Shown one piece after another: positions 8,493 to 16,759 of a stretch of DNA of 64,000 nt. The position numbers were made by a program, and so were the translations under genes. The stretch is from Mycobacterium paraterrae. Lineage in GTDB: Bacteria > Actinomycetota > Actinomycetes > Mycobacteriales > Mycobacteriaceae. The notes below the pieces were generated by a model, which saw only the letters and a program-made list of their open reading frames with translations, did no database searches and had not been told where the DNA came from. The first letter of the stretch is position 1. Each line of letters opens with the position of its first letter. Where the stretch lies: contig NZ_CP092488.2 of assembly GCF_022430545.2 (NCBI RefSeq), positions 1,860,001 to 1,924,000 on the forward strand. Reading direction: 5' to 3'.

Positions 8493-9542
8493 CTACGCGA
8501 CCTCCGGGTCCTGAAGCCGAAGCCGTGCGATCTGGTCGTACTGGGCGATTTCGTCGCCGAGCAGGCGGCGATCAAGCAGCGTCCGCCGCAACCGGACGTG
8601 CGAGACGTGGCCCCACGTGATCGCGATCCCGCCGAAGGCCTGAACTGACGCCTCGACCACGTCACGTCCGGCCGCGGCCGCATACGCTTTGGCGGACCGG
8701 GCGGCGAGCAACGCTTGTCTGGGCGGTAGCTGGTCGACAGCCCAGGCTGCGTGCCACACGCAGGATCTGGTGCCTTCAACTCGAACCAGCGCGTCGGCAA
8801 GCAGATGCTGCACGGCTTGGAATGTTCCGACAGGGACGCCGAACTGGACCCGTCCACCGACGTAGGAGACCGCGTCGTCGAGCGCGCCCTGCATGACGCC
8901 GAGCAGGTCGGCGGCGACCGCGGTCAACGCGAGTGCGTGTGCACGGTCCCAGCGGTCGCGGTCTATCGCCTCACCGACTTGGACAGGCTCGCCGACGCTG
9001 AGTTCGACCAGTGAGGTGGTCAGATCAAGTGCCGGCAGCGGTTCACCGTTGAGCGGTAAGGAGACCAATCGGTGAAGGTCTCCGTCACGCTCGACCGCAA
9101 GTGCCTCCGTTGCGCCGGACGCGTCGAAGCAGACCGCACCGGACTCGATCCCCGCAAAGTCCTGCAGGTCGCTCGCCAAGACCGGTGCCAGGCGTCGTGA
9201 TCCCTCGGCGACCGCATCCAGTAGGTCGAGCGCGCTCGCCGCAGCCAGCAACTCGGGAACGATGGCCGCTTGACCGACCACAGGTACGGCGGCGAGTGTC
9301 CTCGCGAATTGTTCGAGGCAAAGGGCGGTTTCGACGCCGCTGCCCTCCGGCCCCAGCGCGTCAGGTATGCGCAGCGAAGGAAGCCCGAGTTCGACGACGC
9401 GCCGCCACTGCTCGTCGATGACCTCGGCGCTCAGCGTCAGATCGAGTTCGGCTTCGCTGGGATTGACGGTGGCGACCTTGTCGGCGATTTGCGCGGCGGT
9501 CTCCGACAGCAGTCGCTGTTCGGGAGTCAAGGTGACGTTCAT
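8493..9542 (-). CDS. Acyl-CoA dehydrogenase, short partner-subunit type
   Basis: 349 aa, shorter and more diverged than its two neighbours. The middle FAD region lacks the usual WxQGxSEPxAGSD signature, while the C-terminal VQAFGGIAITWGHVSHVRLRR matches the GGIxxTWEHxxHLxLRR stretch of partner subunits in heteromeric steroid or cholate FadEs. Here E of TWEH is G. It is the first gene of the leftward unit, starting 52 bases after D2. A heterotetramer with the 379-aa neighbour is the most economical reading. Confidence 0.85.
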   Translation of the reverse strand: MNVTLTPEQRLLSETAAQIADKVATVNPSEAELDLTLSAEVIDEQWRRVVELGLPSLRIPDALGPEGSGVETALCLEQFARTLAAVPVVGQAAIVPELLAAASALDLLDAVAEGSRRLAPVLASDLQDFAGIESGAVCFDASGATEALAVERDGDLHRLVSLPLNGEPLPALDLTTSLVELSVGEPVQVGEAIDRDRWDRAHALALTAVAADLLGVMQGALDDAVSYVGGRVQFGVPVGTFQAVQHLLADALVRVEGTRSCVWHAAWAVDQLPPRQALLAARSAKAYAAAAGRDVVEASVQAFGGIAITWGHVSHVRLRRTLLDRRLLGDEIAQYDQIARLRLQDPEVA

Positions 9543-9593
9543 CGTGGTGTCGCGGGCTCCGTCGGTTGCAGGTTCGCCCGAGCGGCGTAGGCC

Positions 9594-9626
9594 TGAACTA
9601 TAGAACGATCAATGTCCGATTGTTAC
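9594..9626. promoter_or_regulatory. Dyad operator D2
   Basis: On the plus strand the left arm is TGAACTATAGAACG, then five bases, then the right arm TGTCCGATTGTTAC. Triplets are ACT, ACG, TGT, TGT. It sits upstream of the leftward three-gene acyl-CoA dehydrogenase operon (first start 9542), just beyond the 3' end of the TetR gene. Confidence 0.55.
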
Positions 9627-9645
9627 ATGACGCCAGAGGTGTCCG

Positions 9646-10269
9646 TCAGCCGATCCGGCGTGCTCGGGTGCGGGCGCCGGTGCGCTCGATCCGGGCGATC
9701 GACGGGCGCACCAGATCGACGGCGCTCTGCATGATCGCGATCAGGTCGTCAGCGCCCTCTCCAGCGACCCAGGTGTCGATCGCGGCGCGATTGGCACCAT
9801 TGATCACCGTCGCGGCCAGACGGGGTCGCAGGTCGGTGTCGGCGTCGGCGCCGAGCCAGCGCGCCACTTCGCCGGTGAGCTGATCGATCCATTCGTCATT
9901 GAGTCTGAGCATGGTTGCTCGCAACGCGGGGTGGCCCGCGTACATCTGTGCGCGTACCAGGAACATGTCGGGTTGGTCGCTGATGGCTTCGGCCACCGCG
10001 TTCGATGCCTCGGCGAGCGCGCCCCACAACGACGGAGACTCCGATGCGCGGAATCGCCTCGTCGCCTCGTCGAGTCGTCTGGTGTAGCCGTCGAAGAGAA
10101 TGTCGTCCTTCGACGCGAAGTGATGGAACAACGTCCGCGGTGCCACGCCTGCCTCCGCGGCGATCTGCTCGACAGTGGTTCCCTCGTAACCGCGTGCGCT
10201 GAACAGCGCGATAGCCGCGGTGATCAGTGCGTTGCGGTTGCGTTCGCCGCGTGCCCGTCGTTGGTCCAT
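9646..10269 (-). CDS. TetR-family transcriptional regulator (candidate repressor of the dyad regulon)
   Basis: 207 aa with the typical N-terminal helix-turn-helix, TTVEQIAAEAGVAPRTLFHHFASKDDIL, about residues 30-57, and an all-helical ligand domain. The frame is open to 10446 but that part overlaps the MaoC gene; the ATG at 10269 lies eight bases after the MaoC stop. It shares the leftward unit of the MaoC gene, whose promoter carries D3, and its stop is 20 bases from D2. Being encoded inside a D-type unit is the pattern of an autoregulated local repressor, so it is the best candidate for the dyad-binding protein. Ligand, probably an acyl-CoA intermediate, is unknown. Confidence 0.82.
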   Translation of the reverse strand: MDQRRARGERNRNALITAAIALFSARGYEGTTVEQIAAEAGVAPRTLFHHFASKDDILFDGYTRRLDEATRRFRASESPSLWGALAEASNAVAEAISDQPDMFLVRAQMYAGHPALRATMLRLNDEWIDQLTGEVARWLGADADTDLRPRLAATVINGANRAAIDTWVAGEGADDLIAIMQSAVDLVRPSIARIERTGARTRARRIG

Positions 10270-10276
10270 CGATCGG

Positions 10277-11104
10277 TCACCGTCCTCCGATGGTCGCCAC
10301 ACCGGCGGCCAGCGCGACGGTTCCGTTTTGTGTCGTCCGGAAACGGACTTCGGAGTCACGCTGCCACATCTCAGTGACCAGTGGCGCGTCCAGCATGACC
10401 GGCTTGGCGAATCGGCAACTGATCGCGCGCAGGGAAAGCGGGTCACCGTTGCCGAGCGAGTTGATCAGCGCCCGCGCCGCGAATCCAAACGTGCACAGGC
10501 CATGGAGGGACACGTCGTCGAAGCCGGCTTTGCGGGCTGCCTCCGGATCGATGTGAAGGGGGTTGCGATCGCCTGACAGGCGGTAGACGGCGGACTGTTC
10601 GGGTCTTACCGTGTCGTGGAAAGCCGCAGAGGGCGGCCCCTGGGGATCCTCGGTAGCAGCCGGTCCCCGGTCGCCGCCGAATCCGCCCGCACCGAGGACC
10701 ATCGTCTGTCCGATCGCGGTGAACAGGGGGCCGTCATCGTCGGCGCCGGTAGCGGTCACTTCGATGGCCGCGTGCTTGCCTTTGTCCCACACCGCGGTCA
10801 CCACGGCCGACACCACCGCTTGGCCGCGGGCCTCGATAGGTCGGTGCAGCTCTAGCGCCTGACCGCCGTGAACGATGGGCGACGAGCCGAGCTGTAGGGC
10901 GTTGCGCAGATCTTTGACCGCCCACCAGTTGGCCAGCAACGCGAATGTCGGCAGCACGGCAGGCCCGCCGCGCGTCTCGTCCAGTAAATGTGTCTCAGTC
11001 GGTGGGCGTGCCCCAACGCCCAGCGCGTAGAGGATCGTGTCGGTTTCCGACCAGCTGAAAGTCGTGGGCTCCAGGGCGAATCCGATCGCCTCGGTCAGTG
11101 TCAC
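10277..11104 (-). CDS. MaoC-like (R)-enoyl-CoA hydratase, double hot-dog
   Basis: 275 aa, the length of full two-domain hydratase-2 proteins. The C-terminal half contains the hydratase-2 signature YRLSGDRNPLHIDPEAA with the catalytic D and H; the N-terminal half is the degenerate hot dog. The start is the GTG at 11104, preceded by AGGAGG five bases upstream; the longer frame to 11185 would run through the divergent promoter. It leads the D3 leftward unit with the TetR gene. It probably hydrates a 2-enoyl-CoA from the flanking acyl-CoA dehydrogenases. Confidence 0.88.
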   Translation of the reverse strand: MTLTEAIGFALEPTTFSWSETDTILYALGVGARPPTETHLLDETRGGPAVLPTFALLANWWAVKDLRNALQLGSSPIVHGGQALELHRPIEARGQAVVSAVVTAVWDKGKHAAIEVTATGADDDGPLFTAIGQTMVLGAGGFGGDRGPAATEDPQGPPSAAFHDTVRPEQSAVYRLSGDRNPLHIDPEAARKAGFDDVSLHGLCTFGFAARALINSLGNGDPLSLRAISCRFAKPVMLDAPLVTEMWQRDSEVRFRTTQNGTVALAAGVATIGGR

Positions 11105-11131
11105 GCATGCCTCCTGAAGTCGGGATCGGAA

Positions 11132-11164
11132 TGAACGGATTGACGCAAGTTGTTCAATCGTGCA
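11132..11164. promoter_or_regulatory. Dyad operator D3 (divergent promoters)
   Basis: Left arm TGAACGGATTGACG, centre CAAGT, right arm TGTTCAATCGTGCA; triplets ACG, ACG, TGT, CGT, the weakest copy in the set. It lies between the leftward MaoC/TetR unit and the rightward luciferase-like unit, and overlaps the start of a second palindrome at 11159. Confidence 0.45.
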
Positions 11165-11177
11165 ATATAGTTGCACG
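11159..11177. promoter_or_regulatory. Perfect inverted repeat with embedded -10-like box
   Basis: Arms CGTGCAA and TTGCACG are perfect complements around a five-base spacer. TATAGT at 11166-11171 fits a -10 element placed to fire the luciferase-like gene (GTG at 11206). It is a likely binding site for a dimeric regulator covering the promoter. Confidence 0.5.
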
Positions 11178-11205
11178 AACTGCAACTACTTTCGGGAGGC
11201 TTACC

Positions 11206-12279
11206 GTGAAATTCGGCGTCTTTATCCTCGGCGACAAACCGAATCACCTCAGCGATCAGGAAGTACTCGCCAACGTTCTCGAAGAGGCGCAGTGGGCCGA
11301 GGAGCTGGGTTACGACGAGATCTGGCTGGCCGAACACCACTTCTCGCCCTACGGCATGCTCGCCGACCTGCCGCTGGTCGCCGCCGCTATTGCGGCGCGC
11401 ACCGAACGCGTTCGCATCGGAACTGCCTGCATGGTGGCGCCCTTTCACAACCCGATCCAGCTGGCCGAACGTATCGCCATGGTCGATGTGCTGTCCGGCG
11501 GACGCTTCGACGCGGGATTCGGCCGCGGATACCAGGCCCATGAATTCAAGGGTTTCGGCGTACCGATGGACGAGGCCACGGGCCGCTATCAGGAGTGCGT
11601 CGAGATCGTGAACCTGCTGCTGACCCAAGAGAACGTCAGCTATGCGGGCAAGTACTTCCAGATCGAGGACGTCACCGTGTATCCGCGACCCGTCCAGCGC
11701 CCGATCCCGGTGTGGGGCACCGTGATGAAGACCCCGTCCAGCTTCGAATGGCTGGCCGACAAGGGATTCGGCGCGATTATCGGCAATCCCTATCAGGTTG
11801 ATCCGGATCTGCAGGGGGCGCTCGACATTTACCTCGAAACGCAATCGAAGAAGGGACTCGACGCCGCGACGGGCAATGTGTGGGCTCTGCTCAATGCGTT
11901 CTGCCACCAGGACGACGATTTCGCGCGCAGCTACCCGCGCGACAGCGTCGAATTGTCCATCCAGACTCACCGTAAGTACTCGAGCCCGTTCGAGCGTGGC
12001 GGCGAAATTCCCGCCGACTACAAGGCGTACTCGGATTGGTTCGACAAGCACGACAAGCAGTCGTATGAGCAGGTGCTGAATTCGCATCTGACGTTGATGG
12101 GTGACCCAGACCGGATCGTTGGCAAGATGAAAACGGTCATCGACATGGGTTGGCGCAACATCATGCTGCGCATGTCGCGCGGCGGTGCGATGGACCGCGG
12201 CAAGGTCTATGAGTCCATGAAGCTTTTCGCCGAAGAAGTCATCCCCGCGGCAAGTGAGCTCGCGGCGGCGCCGGCCTAG
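11206..12279 (+). CDS. Luciferase-like (LLM-class) flavin-dependent oxidoreductase
   Basis: 357 aa TIM-barrel LLM protein. FGVFILGD begins strand 1, DEIWLAEHHF carries the family's EHH motif, RVRIGTACMVAPFHNPIQLAERIAMVDVLSGGRFDAGFGRGY is the core, and MKTPSSFEWLADKGFG follows. Enzymes of this group use FMN (or F420) for Baeyer-Villiger-like or hydroxylating reactions. The GTG at 11206 has GGAGG at 11195-11199; the upstream ATG at 11098 is rejected because it reads through the promoter. It is followed after three bases by a SnoaL-like gene, which may act on its product. Confidence 0.87.
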   Translation: MKFGVFILGDKPNHLSDQEVLANVLEEAQWAEELGYDEIWLAEHHFSPYGMLADLPLVAAAIAARTERVRIGTACMVAPFHNPIQLAERIAMVDVLSGGRFDAGFGRGYQAHEFKGFGVPMDEATGRYQECVEIVNLLLTQENVSYAGKYFQIEDVTVYPRPVQRPIPVWGTVMKTPSSFEWLADKGFGAIIGNPYQVDPDLQGALDIYLETQSKKGLDAATGNVWALLNAFCHQDDDFARSYPRDSVELSIQTHRKYSSPFERGGEIPADYKAYSDWFDKHDKQSYEQVLNSHLTLMGDPDRIVGKMKTVIDMGWRNIMLRMSRGGAMDRGKVYESMKLFAEEVIPAASELAAAPA

Positions 12280-12282
12280 GCT

Positions 12283-12684
12283 GTGGCCGCGACGAGGCCC
12301 GACGACCTGCGCGATGCGAGGGAGCGATTGGTCCTGCGTCACGTTCAGGCCGAGAATGACCGCGACATTGACGCCGTCATGGCGACCTTCACCCGTCCCC
12401 GCTACGAGATCATTCCCACGGGAAAGGTGTTCGACGGCGAGTCGGCGGTGCGGGCGATGATCCTTGCGCAGTGGAAGGACCTGCCGCCCGTGCAGTACTC
12501 GGCTGTCGCGATCTACCACGGTGACGACGGGGTCGTTGTCGAGACGCGGACCAGCGCCCCGGATACCTCGATCGACATGCTCAGCGTGAACGTGTTCGGG
12601 TTCGACGGAGCAGGTTTGGTACTCGAGCGGTGTTACTTCGACCGCCTACAGGTCGGCGCGCAGCTCGGCTACCAGACCGAATAG
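12283..12684 (+). CDS. SnoaL-like / NTF2-fold protein
   Basis: 133 aa of the NTF2-like alpha+beta fold: VLRHVQAENDRDIDAVMATFTRPRYEIIPTGKVFDGESAVRAMI is the usual SnoaL pattern of a helical lid followed by a strand and a loop. Proteins of this fold act as small cyclases, isomerases or epoxide hydrolases, or as subunits of oxygenases. The GTG start lies three bases after the oxidoreductase stop, so the pair is co-transcribed. No catalytic residue can be assigned with certainty. Confidence 0.72.
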   Translation: MAATRPDDLRDARERLVLRHVQAENDRDIDAVMATFTRPRYEIIPTGKVFDGESAVRAMILAQWKDLPPVQYSAVAIYHGDDGVVVETRTSAPDTSIDMLSVNVFGFDGAGLVLERCYFDRLQVGAQLGYQTE

Positions 12685-12755
12685 TCGCCCGTCACCGTAA
12701 AGCTAAGCGCCGCAGTTGGTTTCGGGGGATAACCTCCCGGCAGGCCGGAGTAAGA

Positions 12756-12788
12756 TAGACGATCGAACAAATACCGTCATGTTGTATA
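12756..12788. promoter_or_regulatory. Dyad operator D4
   Basis: Left arm TAGACGATCGAACA, five bases, right arm CGTCATGTTGTATA; triplets ACG, ACA, CGT, TGT. TATACT at 12785-12790 is a good -10 box. It lies upstream of the E1/lipoyl/crotonase operon (start 12827). Confidence 0.6.
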
Positions 12789-12826
12789 CTCGCTCCGGCG
12801 TTGCCGCAGACTGATGAGGAGTTGAC

Positions 12827-14845
12827 ATGGCTGTCACCCAAGAAGCAACCGTCTCGCGTGACGTCGAGCTTGCACTGAAGCTATACCGCGCGATGGCGCT
12901 GGTGTCGAAGGCCGACGCGCGCGTGCGTAAGGCGTTGTCCTCCGGTGAGGCGGCGATGAGCTACTGGCCTGTGCAGGGACAGGAGGCGATGTCCGCCGGT
13001 GCCATGCTGGCGCTCTCCGGTGCAGATCAGCTCGTCACCACCTATCGAGGTCTCGGCGACGTCGTGGCGAAAGGGATCGACCTCCCCGGCTATTTCGGCG
13101 AGCTTCTCGGCCGCTCGACCGGGCTTTCGAGGGGCAAGGCCGGCGCCATGGGCATCTACGACCCCGAGCACGGTGTCGCCTGGACCACAGGCATTGTCGG
13201 GGCGGGGCCGCTGATCGCGAACGGCATCGCGCTGGCCGCCCGTCACAAGCGGACGGGGCAGGTGGTGCTGGTCAGCTTCGGCGATGGCGCCACCAGCATC
13301 GGCTACGTACACGAGGCGATGAACATGGCCGCCCTCTGGAAGCTACCTGTGGTCTTCTTCTGTCAGAACAACGCGTGGGCCGAGAGCACGTCGTTCGAGC
13401 GTTACACCCGCACCGCGCGCCTCTCGGATCGGGCTGCGGGCTACGGAATGCCAGGCGTGACCGTCGACGGGACCGATCCGCTCGCGGTGTTCGACAGGGT
13501 CAGCGAGGCGGTGCAACGGGCCCGCTCCGGCGAAGGGCCCACGTTTGTCGAGGCGGTGGCATATCGGCTCCAGGGCCACTACTTCGGCGACGCGATGGCG
13601 TATGCCGACCAGGACGAGCTCAAAGCCAAGCGGGCCGACCCACCGTTCGAGAGGTATCGCAACCAGCTGATCGCCGACGGCGTGGCCACCGAGTCGCAAC
13701 TCGATTCAATCGACGCGGAGCTGGCGGCGAGCGTCGACGATGCCTTCGTCTCTGCGCGTGACGCGGCCCCGCCCGCCATCGACGAGCTGAACCGAGACGT
13801 ATTCGCGAGCAACGGATCCGCGCACGCATCTGCCGACCAAGTGCACGTCCCGGTCCCGAGTGGTGAGACCGAAGAACTAGGGCTGGTTGCGGCGATTCAC
13901 CGAACCCTGGACCGTGCGATGCAGGCCGACGAGTCCATCGTGCTGCTCGGCGAAGACATCGGCGATCCGTCCGGCGGCGGGATGTTCAAGGTCACGGCGG
14001 GGCTGTCGTCGAAGTACGGAGAAGACAGGGTGCTCGACACTCCCATAGCGGAGTCGTCGATCATCGGCGCCGCGGTCGGCGCCTCGCTCGGTGGCCTGCG
14101 CCCGGTGGCCGAGCTCATGTTCATGGACTTCCTCGGAGTCGCGATGGACCAGATCGCGAACCACGCCGCCAAGGTGCGGTACATGTCCGGTGGTCGCCAG
14201 GGCGCACCCATGGTCATCCGCACGATGGTGGGAATGGCTGCCGGGCCGCAACATTCGCAGGCTTTCGAGGCGTGGGCAATGCATACTCCGGGCCTGAAAG
14301 TGGTCTGGCCGAGCACCGCCGCCGACGCCGCAGGCCTGCTCAACGCCTGCCTTCAGGACAGCGATCCGTGTCTGTTCGTGGAGTCCATGAAGTTGTATTA
14401 CGGCGGCGGCAAGGGCCCGGTCCCGCTAGCGGACTACGTCATTCCGCTCGGGCAGGCCGATATCAAGCGAGAGGGCTCCGACGTCACCGTCGTCACCTAC
14501 GGGGTAATGGTCCACGCCGCGCTCGAGGCAGCCGAACAGCTTGCCGCCGAACGGCTCTCGGTCGAGGTCGTCGATCTGCGAACACTTGTCCCGCTGGACT
14601 TGTCGACGGTACTGGAGTCCGTGCGAAAGACCACGCGATTGGTGGTAGCGCACGAGTCCGTCGGGTTCTGCGGACCGGGTGCGGAGATCGCCGCCGCCGT
14701 GGGAACCGAACTCTTCGGTGTGCTCAGCGCACCGATTCAACGCGTCGCCGGGACGTTCACCCCCGTCCCTCGGGCCGCCACGCTGGAAGCCGCGTGCCGC
14801 CCGGGTGCTGCCACCCTGATTGATGCGATCCGGAGGATCACGTGA
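12827..14845 (+). CDS. Thiamine-diphosphate 2-oxoacid dehydrogenase E1, fused alpha-beta
   Basis: 672 aa. Residues 1 to about 330 are an E1-alpha domain with the ThDP motif GDGATSIGY (152-160) ending in the QNN at 180-182. From about 350 it is an E1-beta (transketolase-like) domain with LLGEDIGD, TPIAESSIIGAAVGASLGG, AELMFMDFLGVAMDQIAN and the C-terminal transketolase domain VVDLRTLVPLD. Such fusions occur in acetoin- or branched-chain-type dehydrogenases. It overlaps a free lipoyl domain gene (GTGA), but I find no E2 acyltransferase or E3 gene in the window, so transfer must use enzymes encoded elsewhere or a different acceptor. The ATG at 12827 has GAGGAG upstream. Confidence 0.88.
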   Translation: MAVTQEATVSRDVELALKLYRAMALVSKADARVRKALSSGEAAMSYWPVQGQEAMSAGAMLALSGADQLVTTYRGLGDVVAKGIDLPGYFGELLGRSTGLSRGKAGAMGIYDPEHGVAWTTGIVGAGPLIANGIALAARHKRTGQVVLVSFGDGATSIGYVHEAMNMAALWKLPVVFFCQNNAWAESTSFERYTRTARLSDRAAGYGMPGVTVDGTDPLAVFDRVSEAVQRARSGEGPTFVEAVAYRLQGHYFGDAMAYADQDELKAKRADPPFERYRNQLIADGVATESQLDSIDAELAASVDDAFVSARDAAPPAIDELNRDVFASNGSAHASADQVHVPVPSGETEELGLVAAIHRTLDRAMQADESIVLLGEDIGDPSGGGMFKVTAGLSSKYGEDRVLDTPIAESSIIGAAVGASLGGLRPVAELMFMDFLGVAMDQIANHAAKVRYMSGGRQGAPMVIRTMVGMAAGPQHSQAFEAWAMHTPGLKVVWPSTAADAAGLLNACLQDSDPCLFVESMKLYYGGGKGPVPLADYVIPLGQADIKREGSDVTVVTYGVMVHAALEAAEQLAAERLSVEVVDLRTLVPLDLSTVLESVRKTTRLVVAHESVGFCGPGAEIAAAVGTELFGVLSAPIQRVAGTFTPVPRAATLEAACRPGAATLIDAIRRIT

Positions 14846-15069
14846 CAGACGTCCGGCTACCCAAGCCCGGTGACGCAATCACCGAAGCCGAAGTCACCGA
14901 GTTCTTCGTCGAGGAGGGTGCGACCGTCAGCGAGGGTGAGCCGCTGTATTCGATCGCCACCGACAAAGCGGAGATGGATATCGAGTCCCCTGCGGCGGGC
15001 ACCATTTCCTGGAAAGTCGAGGAGGGCGGAACCTACGAGGTAGGCGCACTCATCGCCGTCATTTCATGA
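14842..15069 (+). CDS. Stand-alone lipoyl (biotinyl/lipoyl-attachment) domain protein
   Basis: 75 aa, one complete lipoyl domain and nothing else. VRLPKPGDAITEAEVTEFFV, then the hairpin SIATDKAEMDIESP with the lipoyl-accepting lysine at residue 42, then AGTISW and GTYEVGALIAVI. The TDKA context favours lipoate over biotin (which prefers AMKM). In usual complexes this domain is joined to the E2 catalytic core; here it is free, like the H protein of glycine cleavage in logic. Coupled by GTGA to the E1 gene and by ATGA to the next crotonase. Confidence 0.85.
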   Translation: MTDVRLPKPGDAITEAEVTEFFVEEGATVSEGEPLYSIATDKAEMDIESPAAGTISWKVEEGGTYEVGALIAVIS

Positions 15070-15920
15070 CCACGCTGCCCGCCCACGTCGACCTCGCAGC
15101 GAAGGAGCTGTCCGCGACGATCCACGGGGACACGCTGACGGTGACGATCAATCGGCCTGAGAAGCGAAACGCGTTGACGGCGGACGGTTATCACGGGATC
15201 AAACGCGCCGCGATGATCGTGGCCGACGAACCTGACCTGAACTTCCTCGTGATCACCGGTACCGGCGACGTGTTCTGCGCCGGCGGTGATATGAACGCGG
15301 TCTCCAACCCCGATCGGCGGTGGGATGCATTCACGGAGGCATACGACGCGACCCCGTTCGAGACGCTGGGCAAGATCCCGAAGATCGTGGTGTGCGCGGT
15401 CAACGGACTGGCACTCGGCGGCGGGCTTGTCATGACGCTCTACGCCGACCTGGTCATTGCCTCCGATCACGCCCGACTGCGCATACCGGATCTGACGCGC
15501 GGTGTCTACGAGGCGTTCGTCGCCGCCCGGATCCCGCAACGCGTCGGCACTTTACGGGCGAATCACCTCATCTACGGCAACGACTGGGTCGAGGCATCTG
15601 AAGCGGAGCGACTGGGGCTGGTCGGCAAAGTGGTGCCGCACGACTCGCTCGCCGCCGAGACCGCGGCGTTGCTCGATCGGGTGCGCAACACCGGGCCGGC
15701 CGCCCGTGCGTCGATGAAGCGGGAGATGTTCCGCGCGCTACCGCCGGTCGACGTCTCCGGCTACTGGGCGTCGATGGGCACGGCCGAACAGATCGAGGCC
15801 TTCACCGCTTTCCTCGACAAGCGAGCACCGGACTGGCCGACGACCTCTGACCGCGAGGCATTCGTCGCGACCCGCCGACCTGCCTGGGCATCAGACGACC
15901 AAGACTTCCGAAAGGGCTGA
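15066..15920 (+). CDS. Crotonase-fold enoyl-CoA hydratase/isomerase family protein
   Basis: 284 aa. VTINRPEKRNAL, FCAGGDMNAV and NGLALGGGLVMTLYADLVIA mark the fold. The first catalytic glutamate is V in GGGLV; the second position has aspartate (IPDLTRGV). The C terminus is long and Trp-rich (RAPDWPTTSDREAF), a trait of ring-cleaving or hydrolytic crotonases, but this is only a hint. The ATG start overlaps the lipoyl gene stop. First of three crotonases in this operon, each of a different subtype. Confidence 0.85.
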   Translation: MTTLPAHVDLAAKELSATIHGDTLTVTINRPEKRNALTADGYHGIKRAAMIVADEPDLNFLVITGTGDVFCAGGDMNAVSNPDRRWDAFTEAYDATPFETLGKIPKIVVCAVNGLALGGGLVMTLYADLVIASDHARLRIPDLTRGVYEAFVAARIPQRVGTLRANHLIYGNDWVEASEAERLGLVGKVVPHDSLAAETAALLDRVRNTGPAARASMKREMFRALPPVDVSGYWASMGTAEQIEAFTAFLDKRAPDWPTTSDREAFVATRRPAWASDDQDFRKG

Positions 15921-15958
15921 ATCCCATTGATCATTACTGAATCGACGGGGCCGATACG

Positions 15959-16759
15959 ATGACCGAGCTTGCGCAGGGCACCGCCGACGTAACCGGGTGC
16001 GACGAGATACTGGTGGCTAACGACGGCCCGGTCCGTATCGTCACGCTGAACAACCCCGACAACGCGAACGCGGTGAACAACCGGATGCACGGCGCGTTCG
16101 CCCGGTTGTGGGCGACCCTCGGGGAGGACGCCGACGCCCGCGCGGTCCTGCTCACCGGTACTGGTGACTTCTTCTCTGCGGGAGGCGATCTCGTCGAGTG
16201 GTTGCACACTCACGTCGAGAATCCGGTCACCCGCCGCGAGGGCATGCGCGATGCCCGTCGAATCGTACGGGACATGATCGACTTTCCGTTGCCGATTGTG
16301 GCGGCGGTGAACGGTCCCGCCGTCGGGTTCGGCTGCAGCATCGCTGTCCTGTGCGACCTCGTGCTGATGTCGGACCGATCGTTTTTCGCGGACACCCATG
16401 TGGCGAGCGGCCTGGTCGCCGGCGACGGCGGGTCAGTGCTGTGGCCGTTGCTGATGAGCCTGATGAGGGCCAAGGAGTATCTGATGCTCGGCGAGCGGAT
16501 CACGGCCGACAAGGCCGTCGAGCTCGGGCTGGCGATTCGGGTCGTGCCGCACGCCGACATCAAGTCCGAAGGGCTGGCTCTCGCTCACCGACTGGCCGCG
16601 CTGCCCGCGCGTGCCGTGCAGGACACCAAGCGCACCCTCAACCTGCACGCCGAACGCGCGGTGACCGCGATCCTTGAATTCGGCATCTCGGCGGAGACGG
16701 AGTGCTTCACGACGCCGGAGCACCGCGCCGCGATCGACAAATTCCTCAGCCGCAAGTGA
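15959..16759 (+). CDS. Crotonase-fold enoyl-CoA hydratase family protein
   Basis: 266 aa. VRIVTLNNPDNANAVNN, FFSAGGDLVEW, NGPAVGFGCSIAVLCDLVLM and the block ADTHVASGLVAGDGGSVLWPLL, which matches a common actinobacterial subgroup with the GDGG aspartate and a histidine in place of the PE glutamate. The 38-base gap from the previous gene shows no clear promoter, so it is probably in the same operon. It overlaps the next crotonase by GTGA. Confidence 0.85.
   Translation: MTELAQGTADVTGCDEILVANDGPVRIVTLNNPDNANAVNNRMHGAFARLWATLGEDADARAVLLTGTGDFFSAGGDLVEWLHTHVENPVTRREGMRDARRIVRDMIDFPLPIVAAVNGPAVGFGCSIAVLCDLVLMSDRSFFADTHVASGLVAGDGGSVLWPLLMSLMRAKEYLMLGERITADKAVELGLAIRVVPHADIKSEGLALAHRLAALPARAVQDTKRTLNLHAERAVTAILEFGISAETECFTTPEHRAAIDKFLSRK

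Noticed and set aside
12700..12750. Possible terminator hairpin (GGGGGATAACCTCCC) before the E1 operon
   Set aside because: Short, imperfect stem with no following T-run; not convincing as an intrinsic terminator.
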